Shown: positions 50,424 through 59,162, numbered from the stretch's first letter. The stretch is DNA of 60,593 nt from JAVBTR01 sp031556065 (GCA_031556065.1 JAVBTR010000016.1:1-60593), one strand, 5' to 3'. The notes: generated by a model not told the origin, from the letters alone. Program-made: numbers and translations.

Positions 50424-50846
50424 TTAGCGTTTAGGTCCGCTTGCCTGTATTTTGCCCAGGATACGCACAAAGTTTTTCGCATCCTCTTCTCCAAGCATTT
50501 CAAGCATGGTTGTGGTATGCGCCATCATTTCCTTGTGGTGCATCAGGGCGTCTTCCAAGCCCTGGTCTGTAATTTTCACCAATATCCTTCGCCGGTCGTT
50601 GGGATCGATGCGGCGAGTGATGAACCCCTTTACTTCCAGGCCGTTAAGGGTCGCGGCAATTCTCGCGGTGGAAATGTTCATTTCATTGCTGATTTCCCCC
50701 GGCAGAACCTCCCTGTTTTGATGGCACAGATACTGCATCACAAAGGCTTCCCCTTGCATGGAGGCGTTCAGCGGCTTACGGGGATTGGATTTATGGAACC
50801 TGTGCATGATATGCATCATTTCCTCTGCCAATGCCTTATAATCCAC
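50424..50846 (-). CDS. MarR-family transcriptional regulator
   Basis: A 140-residue winged-helix regulator. The DNA-binding part is visible as VLPGEISNEMNISTARIAATLNGLEVKGFITRR, followed by the wing DPNDRRRILVKIT and a long dimerisation helix. The start is GTG behind GGGGGTGAG. It leads the exporter genes and its own promoter contains a palindrome repeated before the exporter, so it is very probably an autorepressor induced by an exported compound. Confidence 0.92.
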   Translation of the reverse strand: MDYKALAEEMMHIMHRFHKSNPRKPLNASMQGEAFVMQYLCHQNREVLPGEISNEMNISTARIAATLNGLEVKGFITRRIDPNDRRRILVKITDQGLEDALMHHKEMMAHTTTMLEMLGEEDAKNFVRILGKIQASGPKR

Positions 50847-50866
50847 GTTTACTCACCCCCTTAATA

Positions 50867-50881
50867 TCTAACACAGTTAGT
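50867..50881. promoter_or_regulatory. MarR-type operator in the marR promoter
   Basis: TCTAAC-N3-GTTAGT, palindromic except at the outermost base, directly downstream of the -10 box. Its core matches the site at 50363-50377. Confidence 0.65.
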
Positions 50882-50910
50882 ATCTTACTACTTTTTAGAC
50901 TCACTGTCAA
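50882..50910 (-). promoter_or_regulatory. Promoter of the marR-exporter operon
   Basis: On the minus strand TTGACA (50905-50910), 17-base spacer, TAAGAT (50882-50887), 36 bases before the GTG. Confidence 0.7.
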
Positions 50911-50919
50911 TACCTAAAA

Positions 50920-50946
50920 AGAACGCCTCGTTTTCACGAGGCGCTC
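50920..50946 (-). terminator. Rho-independent terminator of the opp locus
   Basis: On the minus strand GCGCCTCGT pairs with ACGAGGCG over a GAAA-type loop, followed by TTCTTTTT. It lies about 145 bases past the oppA stop, after the palindromic element, and just before the marR promoter. Confidence 0.8.
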
Positions 50947-50964
50947 TCTTAAAACTAACTTCCA

Positions 50965-51082
50965 GGCTGTCCAAAAAGGTCCAGATGTGGGGGAAGCGCG
51001 AAACCGTCTGCGGGAGCTGTACTAACGTACAGCGACAAAGCGGTTTTGCAGTGAGCCCACAGATGGGCCTTTTTCGACGGCC
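50965..51082. repeat. 118-bp nested palindromic element downstream of oppA
   Basis: Outer arms 50965-50991 and 51056-51082 (27 bases, about five mismatches) enclose further complementary pairs: AAACCG with CGGTTT and GCTGTAC with GTACAGC around a TAAC loop. The ends begin GGCTGTCCAAAAAGG, resembling the GGCTGTAGCC-N-AAAAGG end of the element at 13158. It is probably a mobile palindrome (MITE-like) or a structured 3' end. No target-site duplication is visible. Confidence 0.65.
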
Positions 51083-51088
51083 GTCACA

Positions 51089-52852
51089 TTATTCGACGGT
51101 TACGTAGGTCCAAACCGCGTCACCAGTGGAAAGAAGAATCAGATCCTTGATGTTGGACTTTAAGATGATGGGACGGGTGTAGAAGGACATGGGAGCCACA
51201 CCGCCGGTAGCCATCAACACTTCTTCAGCCTGAGCGCAAAGCTTAGCGCGTTCTTCAGGGTTGGTAGAAGCTTTGATTTCTTTCACCACTGCGTCATAAG
51301 CATCGGCCCAAGTCTGGTCGCCATTGAGGCCCCAATTCGCGCCTAAGCCGGCATCCTTGGTCACTTCGCTGGCCTTGGTGTAATCGCCCAGCTCACGGCC
51401 TACACGGGGGTAGTTGTTGCCGGAGTTGGAAATGAAGATTTCAAGGAAGTTCACGCAGTCGTTGAAGTCTGCGATCCAGCCCATACGAGCGGCTTCCGCG
51501 TCGCCAGCCTTAAGCTTGGTCTGCAAGGTTGCCCAGGCTTCGGTGTTGATCACAGCAGTGATACCGAAGGTGTTCCAAGCTTCCTGCACGTACTGAATGA
51601 TTTTGGCATTGGCGCCGGAGTTGTTGAAAGCGAATTCGATGGCGGGGAAGTCGGTGAACACGATGTTGCCGTCTTCGATGGTGCCTTCATAAGCATAGCC
51701 CAGGTCGATCAAGGTCTTGCAAGCAGCAACCTGATCCACGGTGTAGTTTTCGTTTTCTTCGGATTCTTCGGAAGTCCCGGTGTACCAGGAGCTATAAGTA
51801 TCGGAAGAACGAACGTCAGCATTGAAGCCATCGCTCAGGCCCTTGGGGAAGAAGCCCTTAGCAGCAGCCTGACCGCCCATGGTAACGTATTCTACCAGGT
51901 CATCACGGTTGACCATCTGGCCCAGCGCGAAACGGGCTTTGGACTGTTCAGCCACTGTCAGCTGTTTGCCGGCGGGAGAATAATCCTTATGCACGTTAAA
52001 CAGGATGTACCAGGTGCCGATGTAGTCGGTAACCGCGTATTCGTCGGGATAGGTGGAAGCCAAACGGGGCAGTTCATCGGGCTCGAAGGAGTTGTCGATG
52101 AAGCAGGCAGCGCCGCTTTCATAAGCAGCCAGCATGGCCACGTTGTCTTCGGAAAGCAAGCAGTTCACGCCATCCAGCGTAACAGCGTCAGCGTTCCAGT
52201 AGTAGGGGTTCTTTTCGTAGGCGATAACATCGTCCACAGCGTACTTAACCATTTTGAAAGCGCCCATGCCGATGTAGGTTTCAGGCTTGGTGGCCCAAAT
52301 GCCTTCGTTGTCGGCCAATTCAACCTTCACAGGCATGAAGGTGGGGAAGGCGCACAGTTCAAGGAAGTAAGCGGTGGGGCTGTTCAACACAACAGTGATG
52401 GTGTTGGCAGCTTCGTCGAATACAACGTTCAGGTTGGCATCTTCGTAGCCTTCGATCACATCGTACATGAAGCCATAGTCGGCGCCCAGTTCTTCACTGG
52501 AAGCGCGCTTCCAAGAATCCACCAGGTCTTTGCCGGTGAAATCGCTGCCATCGGACCATTTCAGATCCTTGCGCAGGGTGAATACATAGGTGAGGCCGTC
52601 TTCGGACATGGTGTAGCTTTCAGCCAGTTCGGGCATCAGCTTAGCAACGCCGTCCACCCACTGGAAGCCCATCAGGCCAGCGTGGCCCAGACGCAGGATG
52701 TTGCTGCCGTTGGAAGCAGAGTTCAGTGCCGGGTCGATAGACAAGGGAGTGCCGCCGCCGTAGAAAATGGAGACGGTGTTGCCTTCGGCCATAGCCGGGA
52801 TCATGGTGCACATCATAAGTAGCGCCAATACCAGAGCAAGTACCTTTTTCAT
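51089..52852 (-). CDS. oppA: Peptide ABC transporter substrate-binding protein
   Basis: A 587-residue SBP family 5 protein that delivers peptides (or sugars/metals in some branches) to the OppBCDF importer. The signal peptide covers residues 1-22 (LALVLALLMMCTMIPAMA) with a signal peptidase I site after AMA; the cysteine in it does not sit in a proper lipobox. Family motifs: SIDPALNSASNG, LAESYTMSEDGLTYVFTLRKDLKWSDG (split across the domain), WYTG and the late YTRPIIL. Last gene of the opp locus, after a 119-base gap with its own promoter candidate. Confidence 0.94.
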   Translation of the reverse strand: MKKVLALVLALLMMCTMIPAMAEGNTVSIFYGGGTPLSIDPALNSASNGSNILRLGHAGLMGFQWVDGVAKLMPELAESYTMSEDGLTYVFTLRKDLKWSDGSDFTGKDLVDSWKRASSEELGADYGFMYDVIEGYEDANLNVVFDEAANTITVVLNSPTAYFLELCAFPTFMPVKVELADNEGIWATKPETYIGMGAFKMVKYAVDDVIAYEKNPYYWNADAVTLDGVNCLLSEDNVAMLAAYESGAACFIDNSFEPDELPRLASTYPDEYAVTDYIGTWYILFNVHKDYSPAGKQLTVAEQSKARFALGQMVNRDDLVEYVTMGGQAAAKGFFPKGLSDGFNADVRSSDTYSSWYTGTSEESEENENYTVDQVAACKTLIDLGYAYEGTIEDGNIVFTDFPAIEFAFNNSGANAKIIQYVQEAWNTFGITAVINTEAWATLQTKLKAGDAEAARMGWIADFNDCVNFLEIFISNSGNNYPRVGRELGDYTKASEVTKDAGLGANWGLNGDQTWADAYDAVVKEIKASTNPEERAKLCAQAEEVLMATGGVAPMSFYTRPIILKSNIKDLILLSTGDAVWTYVTVE

Positions 52853-52898
52853 AGTTCTCCTCCTCGTAAATAGGTTCTATATGGTTCACTGATAGTTT

Positions 52899-52928
52899 AT
52901 GGTATCACAGTGTGAAAACCGCTGTCAA
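52899..52928 (-). promoter_or_regulatory. Candidate internal promoter of oppA
   Basis: On the minus strand TTGACA (52923-52928), 18-base spacer, TACCAT (52899-52904), in the gap before oppA. Separate transcription would give the usual excess of binding protein. Confidence 0.5.
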
Positions 52929-52971
52929 CCAAAAAACATCAATAAAACATCACTATTATGCTGCCATCCTA

Positions 52972-53937
52972 TTACAGGTGATGGCAAGCCACAAAATGGC
53001 CCGGAGCCGCTTCTTTAAATACCGGCTTCTCGATAGCGCACTGCTTGGTAGCCCTATCGCATCGGGTTCTGAAGGGGCAGCCGGAGGGCACGCGCAGGGG
53101 GCTTGGCACATCCCCCGAAAGCACCACACGGTTGGACTGCTTGGCCTTAACAGGATCGGGGATCGGCACAGCAGACAAAAGGGAAATGGTGTAGGGGTGC
53201 AGCGGATGGTGGTGCAATTCGTTTGAGTCGGCCATTTCCACCATTTTGCCAAGATACATTACCGCGATGCGGTTGGAAATGTGCTTCACCACGGAAATAT
53301 CATGGGCGATAAACAGATAGGAAAGCCCCAATTGGTTCTGCAAATCTTCCAGCATGTTAATTACCTGGGCCTGGATGGACACGTCCAGCGCGGAAACAGG
53401 CTCGTCGCACACAATAAACTCGGGGTTGGAAGCCAAGGCTCTGGCAATACCGATACGCTGGCGCTGGCCGCCGGAAAATTCGTGGGCATAACGGGTAGCC
53501 TGTTCGGAGTTTAGACCAACGGTATTGAGCAGCTCCTTGATCCGTTCGCTACGCTCCCCCTTGGTGTTGCAAAGCTTATGCACATCGATGGGTTCAGCGA
53601 TAATATCGCCTACTGTCATACGAGGATTCAAGGACGAGTACGGGTCTTGAAAAACCATCTGGGCACGCTTGCGAAAATCATCCAGCTTGGGGCCGGGCTC
53701 AATCTTCACGCCATCGAAAACCACGTCTCCGGCAGTTGGCCGGTAAAGGTGCAAAAGGCTTCTGCCTACGGTGGTTTTGCCGCAGCCGGATTCCCCCACC
53801 AGGCCAAGGGTTTCCCCTTTTTTAATTTCGAAGGAAACGTCATCCACTGCCTTTAGCATGGTGGTCTTTAAAAAGCCGGTGGCGATAGGAAAGTACTGTT
53901 TAAGGTTTTTAACCTCTAAAAGCGCTTTTTCACTCAT
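52972..53937 (-). CDS. oppF: Oligopeptide ABC transporter ATPase OppF-type
   Basis: A 321-residue ATPase. Walker A GESGCGKTTVG, signature LSGGQ-type EFSGGQRQRIG, Walker B FIVCDEPVSALD, H-loop IAHDIS. The C-terminal oligopeptide extension carries cysteines (CPFRTRC, C near ATKQC, and final ACHH), as in members with an iron-sulfur or zinc site. The ATG at 53937 overlaps the end of oppD by 8 bases; upstream in-frame starts are inside oppD without a ribosome site. Confidence 0.95.
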   Translation of the reverse strand: MSEKALLEVKNLKQYFPIATGFLKTTMLKAVDDVSFEIKKGETLGLVGESGCGKTTVGRSLLHLYRPTAGDVVFDGVKIEPGPKLDDFRKRAQMVFQDPYSSLNPRMTVGDIIAEPIDVHKLCNTKGERSERIKELLNTVGLNSEQATRYAHEFSGGQRQRIGIARALASNPEFIVCDEPVSALDVSIQAQVINMLEDLQNQLGLSYLFIAHDISVVKHISNRIAVMYLGKMVEMADSNELHHHPLHPYTISLLSAVPIPDPVKAKQSNRVVLSGDVPSPLRVPSGCPFRTRCDRATKQCAIEKPVFKEAAPGHFVACHHL

Positions 53938-54982
53938 CTTTCGCACCAATCCTATCTGTATCAATCTTGACGATCTCGCCATTTTCATCGGTTTCGATCA
54001 CATTGTGCTTCATACCATCCTCTACGTTCACCCAGCAGGCCGCCAGATGATCTGTCGCTACCCATACCTCCTTGGGCTGCTGGCTCAGGCACACCTTCAT
54101 GGCCCTGTCGCACCGGGGCGCGAAGGCACAGCCCTTAGGCATATTCAGCAAGTCGATAGGGGTGCCGGTAATGGGCACCAGCCGTTCCTTTTCATCGCTG
54201 TCGATGTTGGGAATGGAGCGAATAAGGCCCTTTGTGTATTCATGGCGGGGGTTATAGAAGATCTGATCCGCTGTACCGCGCTCTGCCACCTTACCCGCGT
54301 ACATAACGATCACTTCATCGCACATGCTGGCGATAACGCCCAAATCGTGGGTAATCATGATAATGGCCATGCCCAGCTTTTTTTGCAAATCCTCCATCAG
54401 TTCCAGTATCTGGGCCTGAATGGTTACGTCCAAAGCCGTGGTGGGTTCGTCCGCGATGAGAATATCCGGTTCGCAGGCCAGTGCCATGGCGATCATCGCC
54501 CGCTGGCGCATACCGCCGGAAAGCTCATAAGCGTATTGGTGAATGCGCTTTTCCGGTTCATTGATGCCTACCAACTGAAGCATTTCAATGGCCCGTTCCT
54601 TCGCTTGATGACGGTTGCGCCCTGTATGGAGCATAATAGCCTCCATGAGCTGGTTGCCCACGGTGAACACGGGGTTTAAGCTTGTCATAGGGTCCTGAAA
54701 AATAATGCTGATTTTGTTGCCCCGGATTTTGCGGATTTCTTCCTCGCTGGCTTTCACCAGTTCCTTGCCCTTAAACTTGATGCTGCCGCCGGTGATCCGG
54801 CCGGGATGGGTCAGAATCTGCAAAACGGAATAAGCTGTAACGCTTTTGCCGCTGCCCGATTCCCCTACGATCCCCAGCACCTTGCCATTGTCCAGGTTGA
54901 AGGAAATCCCGTTGACTGCTTTCACATCCCCTGCGGGAGTGAGAAAGGATGTCTTTAAATCTCTGACTTCAAGTAATGCCAT
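53930..54982 (-). CDS. oppD: Oligopeptide ABC transporter ATPase OppD-type
   Basis: A 350-residue ATPase partner of OppF: Walker A GESGSGKSVT, signature ELSGGMRQR, Walker B ILIADEPTTALD, H-loop ITHDLG, and the C-terminal cysteine-containing oligo_HPY region (GCAFAPRCDRAMKVC). The final 35 residues are acidic and extend a little beyond typical OppD. GGAG precedes the ATG by 8 bases. Follows oppC by 18 bases. Confidence 0.95.
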   Translation of the reverse strand: MALLEVRDLKTSFLTPAGDVKAVNGISFNLDNGKVLGIVGESGSGKSVTAYSVLQILTHPGRITGGSIKFKGKELVKASEEEIRKIRGNKISIIFQDPMTSLNPVFTVGNQLMEAIMLHTGRNRHQAKERAIEMLQLVGINEPEKRIHQYAYELSGGMRQRAMIAMALACEPDILIADEPTTALDVTIQAQILELMEDLQKKLGMAIIMITHDLGVIASMCDEVIVMYAGKVAERGTADQIFYNPRHEYTKGLIRSIPNIDSDEKERLVPITGTPIDLLNMPKGCAFAPRCDRAMKVCLSQQPKEVWVATDHLAACWVNVEDGMKHNVIETDENGEIVKIDTDRIGAKDE

Positions 54983-55000
54983 CTTCTCATCTCCTCTACA

Positions 55001-56047
55001 TTAAGAACGCAGTTTCGGGTCAAAAGCATCCCGCAGGCCATTTCCCAAAAGATTGAAGGAAAGCACGATCAGGAAAATGGACATGGCCGGGAAAAACAGC
55101 TGGTAGGGATAACTGGTCAGGGATGTGCGCGCCTCGGAAGCCAAGGAGCCCAGAGAAGGCATGGGAATGGAAACCCCCAGGCCTAAGAAGGAAAGGAAGC
55201 TTTCAGTAAAGATGGCGCTGGGAATTTGCATGGCAGCAGTAATGATAATAACCGAAATACAGTTAGGAATCATGTGGGTTTTAATGATCCGTGCAGGGCT
55301 TGCACCGATGGACCGGGAAGCCAGAACATATTCTTGCTCTTTAATAGAAAGAATCTGGCCGCGAACCTGCCTTGCCATGCCTACCCAATAAAGCAAGCCG
55401 AATACGATAAAGATACTGATCATCCCCGCGCCCAACTTGATCACCATCACATTTTTCGACGCGGACACAATATCTTTAATGGCCACAGATAAGAGGATCA
55501 CGATCAACACATCGGGCAGTGAATAGATAATATCCACTATGCGCATCATGATCAAGTCCACCCGGCCGCCGAAGTAGCCTGAAACGGAGCCGTACAAAAT
55601 ACCAATAATAATAACGATAATAGCAGAAACAATACCCACCAAAAGGGAAATGCGAGTGCCGTAAATCACGCGGATAGCGTAATCCCGGCCCAGGGCGTCC
55701 GTCCCCATAATATGAGGGAAGACATCCTCGCCTTTATCGATCTTGGCCTGCTCCTTTTTTGAATACTCAAAGGGACTCAGGTTCTTGGCGGATACATCCT
55801 GCCTGGTGTAGGAATAGGGGTAAATAGCAGGCACAATGAAGGAGATTAGCGCGATGATAACAATCAAGAACAGGCAGACCATGGCCATCTTGTTCTTGCG
55901 CAGGCGGCGCATGGCATCCCTCATGAAGGAAACGGATTCCCTTTGGGTTACCTGCTGGGCCTTTTCTTCTTCTGACGCGGGGGTGAACAAATCCAAATCC
56001 ATTTGGAAACTAAGGGGATTTTTCTTGGGCATTTTATCGTTTTGCAT
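55001..56047 (-). CDS. oppC: Oligopeptide ABC transporter permease OppC-type
   Basis: A 348-residue permease. A 60-residue cytosolic N-terminus precedes TM1 (ALISFIVPAIYPYS); five further helices follow. The GTDALGRD motif of DppC/OppC is present as HIMGTDALGRDYAIRVIYG and the EAA loop as SIGASPARIIKTHMIPN. Follows oppB by 11 bases. Confidence 0.95.
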   Translation of the reverse strand: MQNDKMPKKNPLSFQMDLDLFTPASEEEKAQQVTQRESVSFMRDAMRRLRKNKMAMVCLFLIVIIALISFIVPAIYPYSYTRQDVSAKNLSPFEYSKKEQAKIDKGEDVFPHIMGTDALGRDYAIRVIYGTRISLLVGIVSAIIVIIIGILYGSVSGYFGGRVDLIMMRIVDIIYSLPDVLIVILLSVAIKDIVSASKNVMVIKLGAGMISIFIVFGLLYWVGMARQVRGQILSIKEQEYVLASRSIGASPARIIKTHMIPNCISVIIITAAMQIPSAIFTESFLSFLGLGVSIPMPSLGSLASEARTSLTSYPYQLFFPAMSIFLIVLSFNLLGNGLRDAFDPKLRS

Positions 56048-56058
56048 AGTCGACCACC

Positions 56059-56985
56059 TTACCTCAAATCAATCCTGGGATCCATGATTTTATACATTAC
56101 GTCGCTTAAGAAATTCATAAGAATAATCATAACCGCCAGGAAGATGGTCACACCCATGATCATCATATAGTCCGTGCGCAGCATGCTATTGACAAACAAA
56201 CGGCCCAGGCCCGGCACGGAGAAAATATTCTCCACCACCATGCTGCCTGTTAAAATGTAGGCCATCATAGGGCCCGCGTAAGTGATTACCGGGCTTAAGG
56301 CGTTTTTAAGGGCATGCTTGAAGATCACCTTCCACTTGCTTACACCCTTGGCCCTGGCTGTGCGGATGTAATCTTGGCCCAGCACATCCAGCATGCTTGA
56401 GCGTTCCAAGCGAGTGATGTACGCCATAGGGTACAGGCTTAGTGATACCACCGGCAGCACAAGCCCTCCCGGCTGATTGCCCATGGTTGGGAACCAGCCC
56501 AGCTGCAAGGCAAAAAACAGCAAAAACAGTGTCGCCATAACAAAGGATGGCATGGAAACCAGCGCTGTTGTGACCAGCTGGATCAGTTTATCCCAGAACC
56601 GGCCCCTGTTAAGGGCCGCAATGGCACCTAGTATGACCCCCAAAACAATGGCGATCAGGGCCGCGCTAAAGCCAATGGTGGCCGAATAGCTAAAGCCGTT
56701 CTTAATCAGATCGAAAACCGTATTCCCTACCCAGCCTGTAGAAAGGCCGAAATCCAATTGAAGTACGTTTTTAAGGTAATTTATAAATTGAACAGGCACA
56801 GGCTTATCAAACCCATACTTGGCCTCCAGCGCCGCGATAGTGGCGTCGGATTTGGCCTTTTCAGAGCTGAAAGGACTTGCGGGAATAGCGTGCATGGTAA
56901 AAAAGGTGATAAGAATCACCAGAAAAATTGTAAGAATGGCCATGCCAAACCGCTTGAAAATGTATACCAGAAACTTCGAATTCAT
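56059..56985 (-). CDS. oppB: Oligopeptide ABC transporter permease OppB-type
   Basis: A 308-residue permease with six helices. Family features: the N-terminal YIFKRFGMAILTIFLVILITF helix, the extracytoplasmic loop with AKYGFDKPVPVQFINYL, and the EAA loop DYIRTARAKGVSKWKVIFKH. The ATG at 56985 has GGGGGA upstream; 12 more codons upstream show no homology. First gene of the opp operon. Confidence 0.95.
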   Translation of the reverse strand: MNSKFLVYIFKRFGMAILTIFLVILITFFTMHAIPASPFSSEKAKSDATIAALEAKYGFDKPVPVQFINYLKNVLQLDFGLSTGWVGNTVFDLIKNGFSYSATIGFSAALIAIVLGVILGAIAALNRGRFWDKLIQLVTTALVSMPSFVMATLFLLFFALQLGWFPTMGNQPGGLVLPVVSLSLYPMAYITRLERSSMLDVLGQDYIRTARAKGVSKWKVIFKHALKNALSPVITYAGPMMAYILTGSMVVENIFSVPGLGRLFVNSMLRTDYMMIMGVTIFLAVMIILMNFLSDVMYKIMDPRIDLR

Positions 56986-57041
56986 TCGAATCCCCCTGCC
57001 CGAACAACGTCTTTTAGACACCGTTCACAAATGTAAAGTTT

Positions 57042-57070
57042 ATTGTACTTTATACACATTTCATTGTCAA
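57042..57070 (-). promoter_or_regulatory. Promoter of the opp operon
   Basis: On the minus strand TTGACA (57065-57070), 17-base spacer, TACAAT (57042-57047), 57 bases before the oppB ATG. Confidence 0.75.
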
Positions 57071-57128
57071 ACCGCAAAACCATTACCGGCAAGTATTTGC
57101 TGTTTTTTTGTTGTTTTTTTGAAACAAA

Positions 57129-57163
57129 ATAAAGCCGCCGCAAGAAACATGCAACGGCTTTAT
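57129..57163 (-). terminator. Terminator after rhaM
   Basis: ATAAAGCCG (57155-57163 as its complement) pairs with CGGCTTTAT around a partly paired loop; on the minus strand TTTTG and more T-rich sequence follow. It ends the peptidoglycan-binding/rhaM transcript. Confidence 0.75.
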
Positions 57164-57171
57164 GGGTTATT

Positions 57172-57495
57172 TTACTTATGAAAGAACACTTGCTTTAGTA
57201 GATATGATGTCCCTGTGGCAGGGTCCATATCCATAACCATTACATCTTTCATGTACTCATTCCATTTATCTACTACAGGGCTTTCCCGTTGGATTCTGGC
57301 AGCATCATCCACACCATTCTCCGCTTCATAATAACCGAACAACGTGTTTTCCACCTGCCAGATGGTGTAGTTATGAATCCCTGCCTGGTTAAGCACCTGT
57401 GTCATTTCCGGCCAGATTTCGTCGTGGCGGCGGATATATTCCCCCAGCATGCCTTCTTTAATCGTAGCCCTCCAAGCGAATCGTTCCATTTTCAT
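57172..57495 (-). CDS. rhaM: L-rhamnose mutarotase
   Basis: A 107-residue RhaM/YiiL protein that interconverts the alpha and beta anomers of L-rhamnose. Conserved elements: residues near the start (RFAWRATIKEGM), YIRRHDEIWPEM with the His/Glu site, NYTIWQVENTLFGYYE, and the C-terminal hydrophobic strand. Full length for the family (about 104). Its ATG overlaps the stop of the peptidoglycan-binding gene as ATGA. No rhamnose isomerase, kinase or aldolase genes are in this window. Confidence 0.93.
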   Translation of the reverse strand: MKMERFAWRATIKEGMLGEYIRRHDEIWPEMTQVLNQAGIHNYTIWQVENTLFGYYEAENGVDDAARIQRESPVVDKWNEYMKDVMVMDMDPATGTSYLLKQVFFHK

Positions 57496-59009
57496 TCATT
57501 CTCCCCGTCGTTTTTAGTTTCCTGAACGCTGTCTTCTATTTCCACAACATCTCCGCTGGAATCCTCTTCCTGCACAGGAGGGGGTTCATTTCCAGGGGTC
57601 TTTTGCTCGTCTGGCTTTCTTGGCGGCTTATCCGTCTCCTTAGGAGGACGCTGCTCCTTCTTGTTTTCGGGAGCGTTATCCGAATAAAGAATCCGCATGG
57701 TATCCCGGTCTGCTGTGCCGGTTGCCTTAAGCCCCGCCATTTCCTGGAACTGCTTGACCGCCTTGGCGGTGTTCTGCCCGTATGAGCCATCCGCCATGCC
57801 CACCTGATAGTAGCCTAATTCCCAAAGCCTGTTTTGCAGCATCCGCACCCGTTCTCCCACATTGCCCGCTTTGCGGCTTATAAACAGGTCGAACTCCGGA
57901 GCTGTTTTGGAATAAAGCTTTTCCAGCAGGGCGCTGGTGGCGGTGGCAGATTCCGTGTAGCCTGCCTGGCCCTGGAAGAGCTTCAGCGCGTGAAGGGTGT
58001 TATCCCCAAATTCGCTGTCTGCGCTGCCCACAGGGTACCCTAAATATTGCAGCCGCTTTTGCATGTTATATACCTTAGTGCCCTTTTGCCCGTACTTAAC
58101 CGCAGCGTAACCGGGGGCGGCTGTAGCCGCAGGCTTTTTTGTAACCGTTGGGGCCTTGGTTGAAGCCGGATTATAATACGCGTTCGCTACAGGCGTGGCC
58201 GTAGGTGCGGCAGCCGGTGCCGCCGTTACCACCGGTATGGGGGTAACCGTCGGAGCAAAGGCGATCTGGGTTTTACCCAGGTAAACCGGGTAGCCGGTTG
58301 CTTCATCCAGCCCATAGCACAGCAGGCTATCGCCCGTAAGCCCTATTGCTTTAACGCCTATAAACGGCATATCCACGCGAATGGCAGCGGCATCCAGCAG
58401 GCGGTAAGCCATGGCAGAGCCGTCCTGGCCAATGGCCACCAGCACCGTTTCCGAAGCACATAAGGAAGCGGGGGTAATATAGGCCGGGCCAATGGTGGCA
58501 ATGCCGCTTACAGGCGCGCTTAAAGAAATGCTCTTGATGACCGCGCCCTGGCTGCCTAGCTCGCAATAAAACAGCTTATCCCCATATTGGGCAGCCGTAA
58601 TGGCAAAGGCGGTGGTTATCTGGTAGACAGCGCCGTTGGAGATCATGCTCAGTGCGCCATTGGTTAGGGTATAAGAAGTTTTTTGTGTATACTGCTCCAA
58701 ATCCTGCTGGGAAGGGGCACGGCTGACCACGTTGGAACCTGTTCCATCCAGCTTAACCTGATACAGCACCCCGCCCTTGGCCAAGCAATAAAGGGAACCC
58801 TCATCGGAAATGGAAAGAATATCATCAATGCTGGTTTGCAGGGTTTTAAGCTCTTTGGTTATATTATTTTGAATGAACAGATGGTTATTTTCCCCAAGAT
58901 ACGCGGTGTACTGCGCATTTGAGACCATCGGCGCTGCCAAGGCTGCTGCCGATATCGCCATAGCCAAAACGGAAACGGCTACAAAGGCCGCCCACTTCCA
59001 TTTCTTCAT
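57492..59009 (-). CDS. Secreted protein with two peptidoglycan-binding domains
   Basis: A 505-residue exported protein. The signal peptide covers residues 1-26 (ending AAALAA). Residues 30-260 look like a beta-propeller or DUF5050-like sensor region with short repeated strands (GSLYCLAKGGVLY). A Pro/Ala/Thr linker (250-300) leads to two PG_binding_1 domains at about 308-360 (MQKRLQYLGYPVG) and 378-440 (LQNRLWELGYYQVG). The tail is Pro/Glu/Lys-rich and acidic. Probably attached to the cell wall; function in wall or spore biology unknown. GGGAGG precedes the ATG. Confidence 0.85.
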   Translation of the reverse strand: MKKWKWAAFVAVSVLAMAISAAALAAPMVSNAQYTAYLGENNHLFIQNNITKELKTLQTSIDDILSISDEGSLYCLAKGGVLYQVKLDGTGSNVVSRAPSQQDLEQYTQKTSYTLTNGALSMISNGAVYQITTAFAITAAQYGDKLFYCELGSQGAVIKSISLSAPVSGIATIGPAYITPASLCASETVLVAIGQDGSAMAYRLLDAAAIRVDMPFIGVKAIGLTGDSLLCYGLDEATGYPVYLGKTQIAFAPTVTPIPVVTAAPAAAPTATPVANAYYNPASTKAPTVTKKPAATAAPGYAAVKYGQKGTKVYNMQKRLQYLGYPVGSADSEFGDNTLHALKLFQGQAGYTESATATSALLEKLYSKTAPEFDLFISRKAGNVGERVRMLQNRLWELGYYQVGMADGSYGQNTAKAVKQFQEMAGLKATGTADRDTMRILYSDNAPENKKEQRPPKETDKPPRKPDEQKTPGNEPPPVQEEDSSGDVVEIEDSVQETKNDGENE

Positions 59010-59049
59010 AACTTAACCTCCCGAGATATGAATCCTTCGTTATTGTCCT

Positions 59050-59079
59050 ATTATGGGCAATAATGGTAGGAAATGTCAA
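59050..59079 (-). promoter_or_regulatory. Promoter of the peptidoglycan-binding gene
   Basis: On the minus strand TTGACA (59074-59079), 18-base spacer, CATAAT (59050-59055), 41 bases before the ATG. Confidence 0.6.
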
Positions 59080-59101
59080 GCTTTTCCATTTAAAAAGCAC
59101 C

Positions 59102-59131
59102 TTGCTAGGCTTTATACAAGTATGGTAGAAT
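59102..59131 (+). promoter_or_regulatory. Promoter of the MFS gene
   Basis: TTGCTA (59102-59107), 18 bases, TAGAAT (59126-59131), 32 bases before the ATG. Confidence 0.5.
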
Positions 59132-59162
59132 AACTTAATTACGCTTTGGAGGCACTTTTTTA

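Noticed and set aside
51989..52822. A 277-residue plus-strand frame opposite oppA
   Set aside because: It mirrors the codon bias of oppA, has no homology pattern and no ribosome site.
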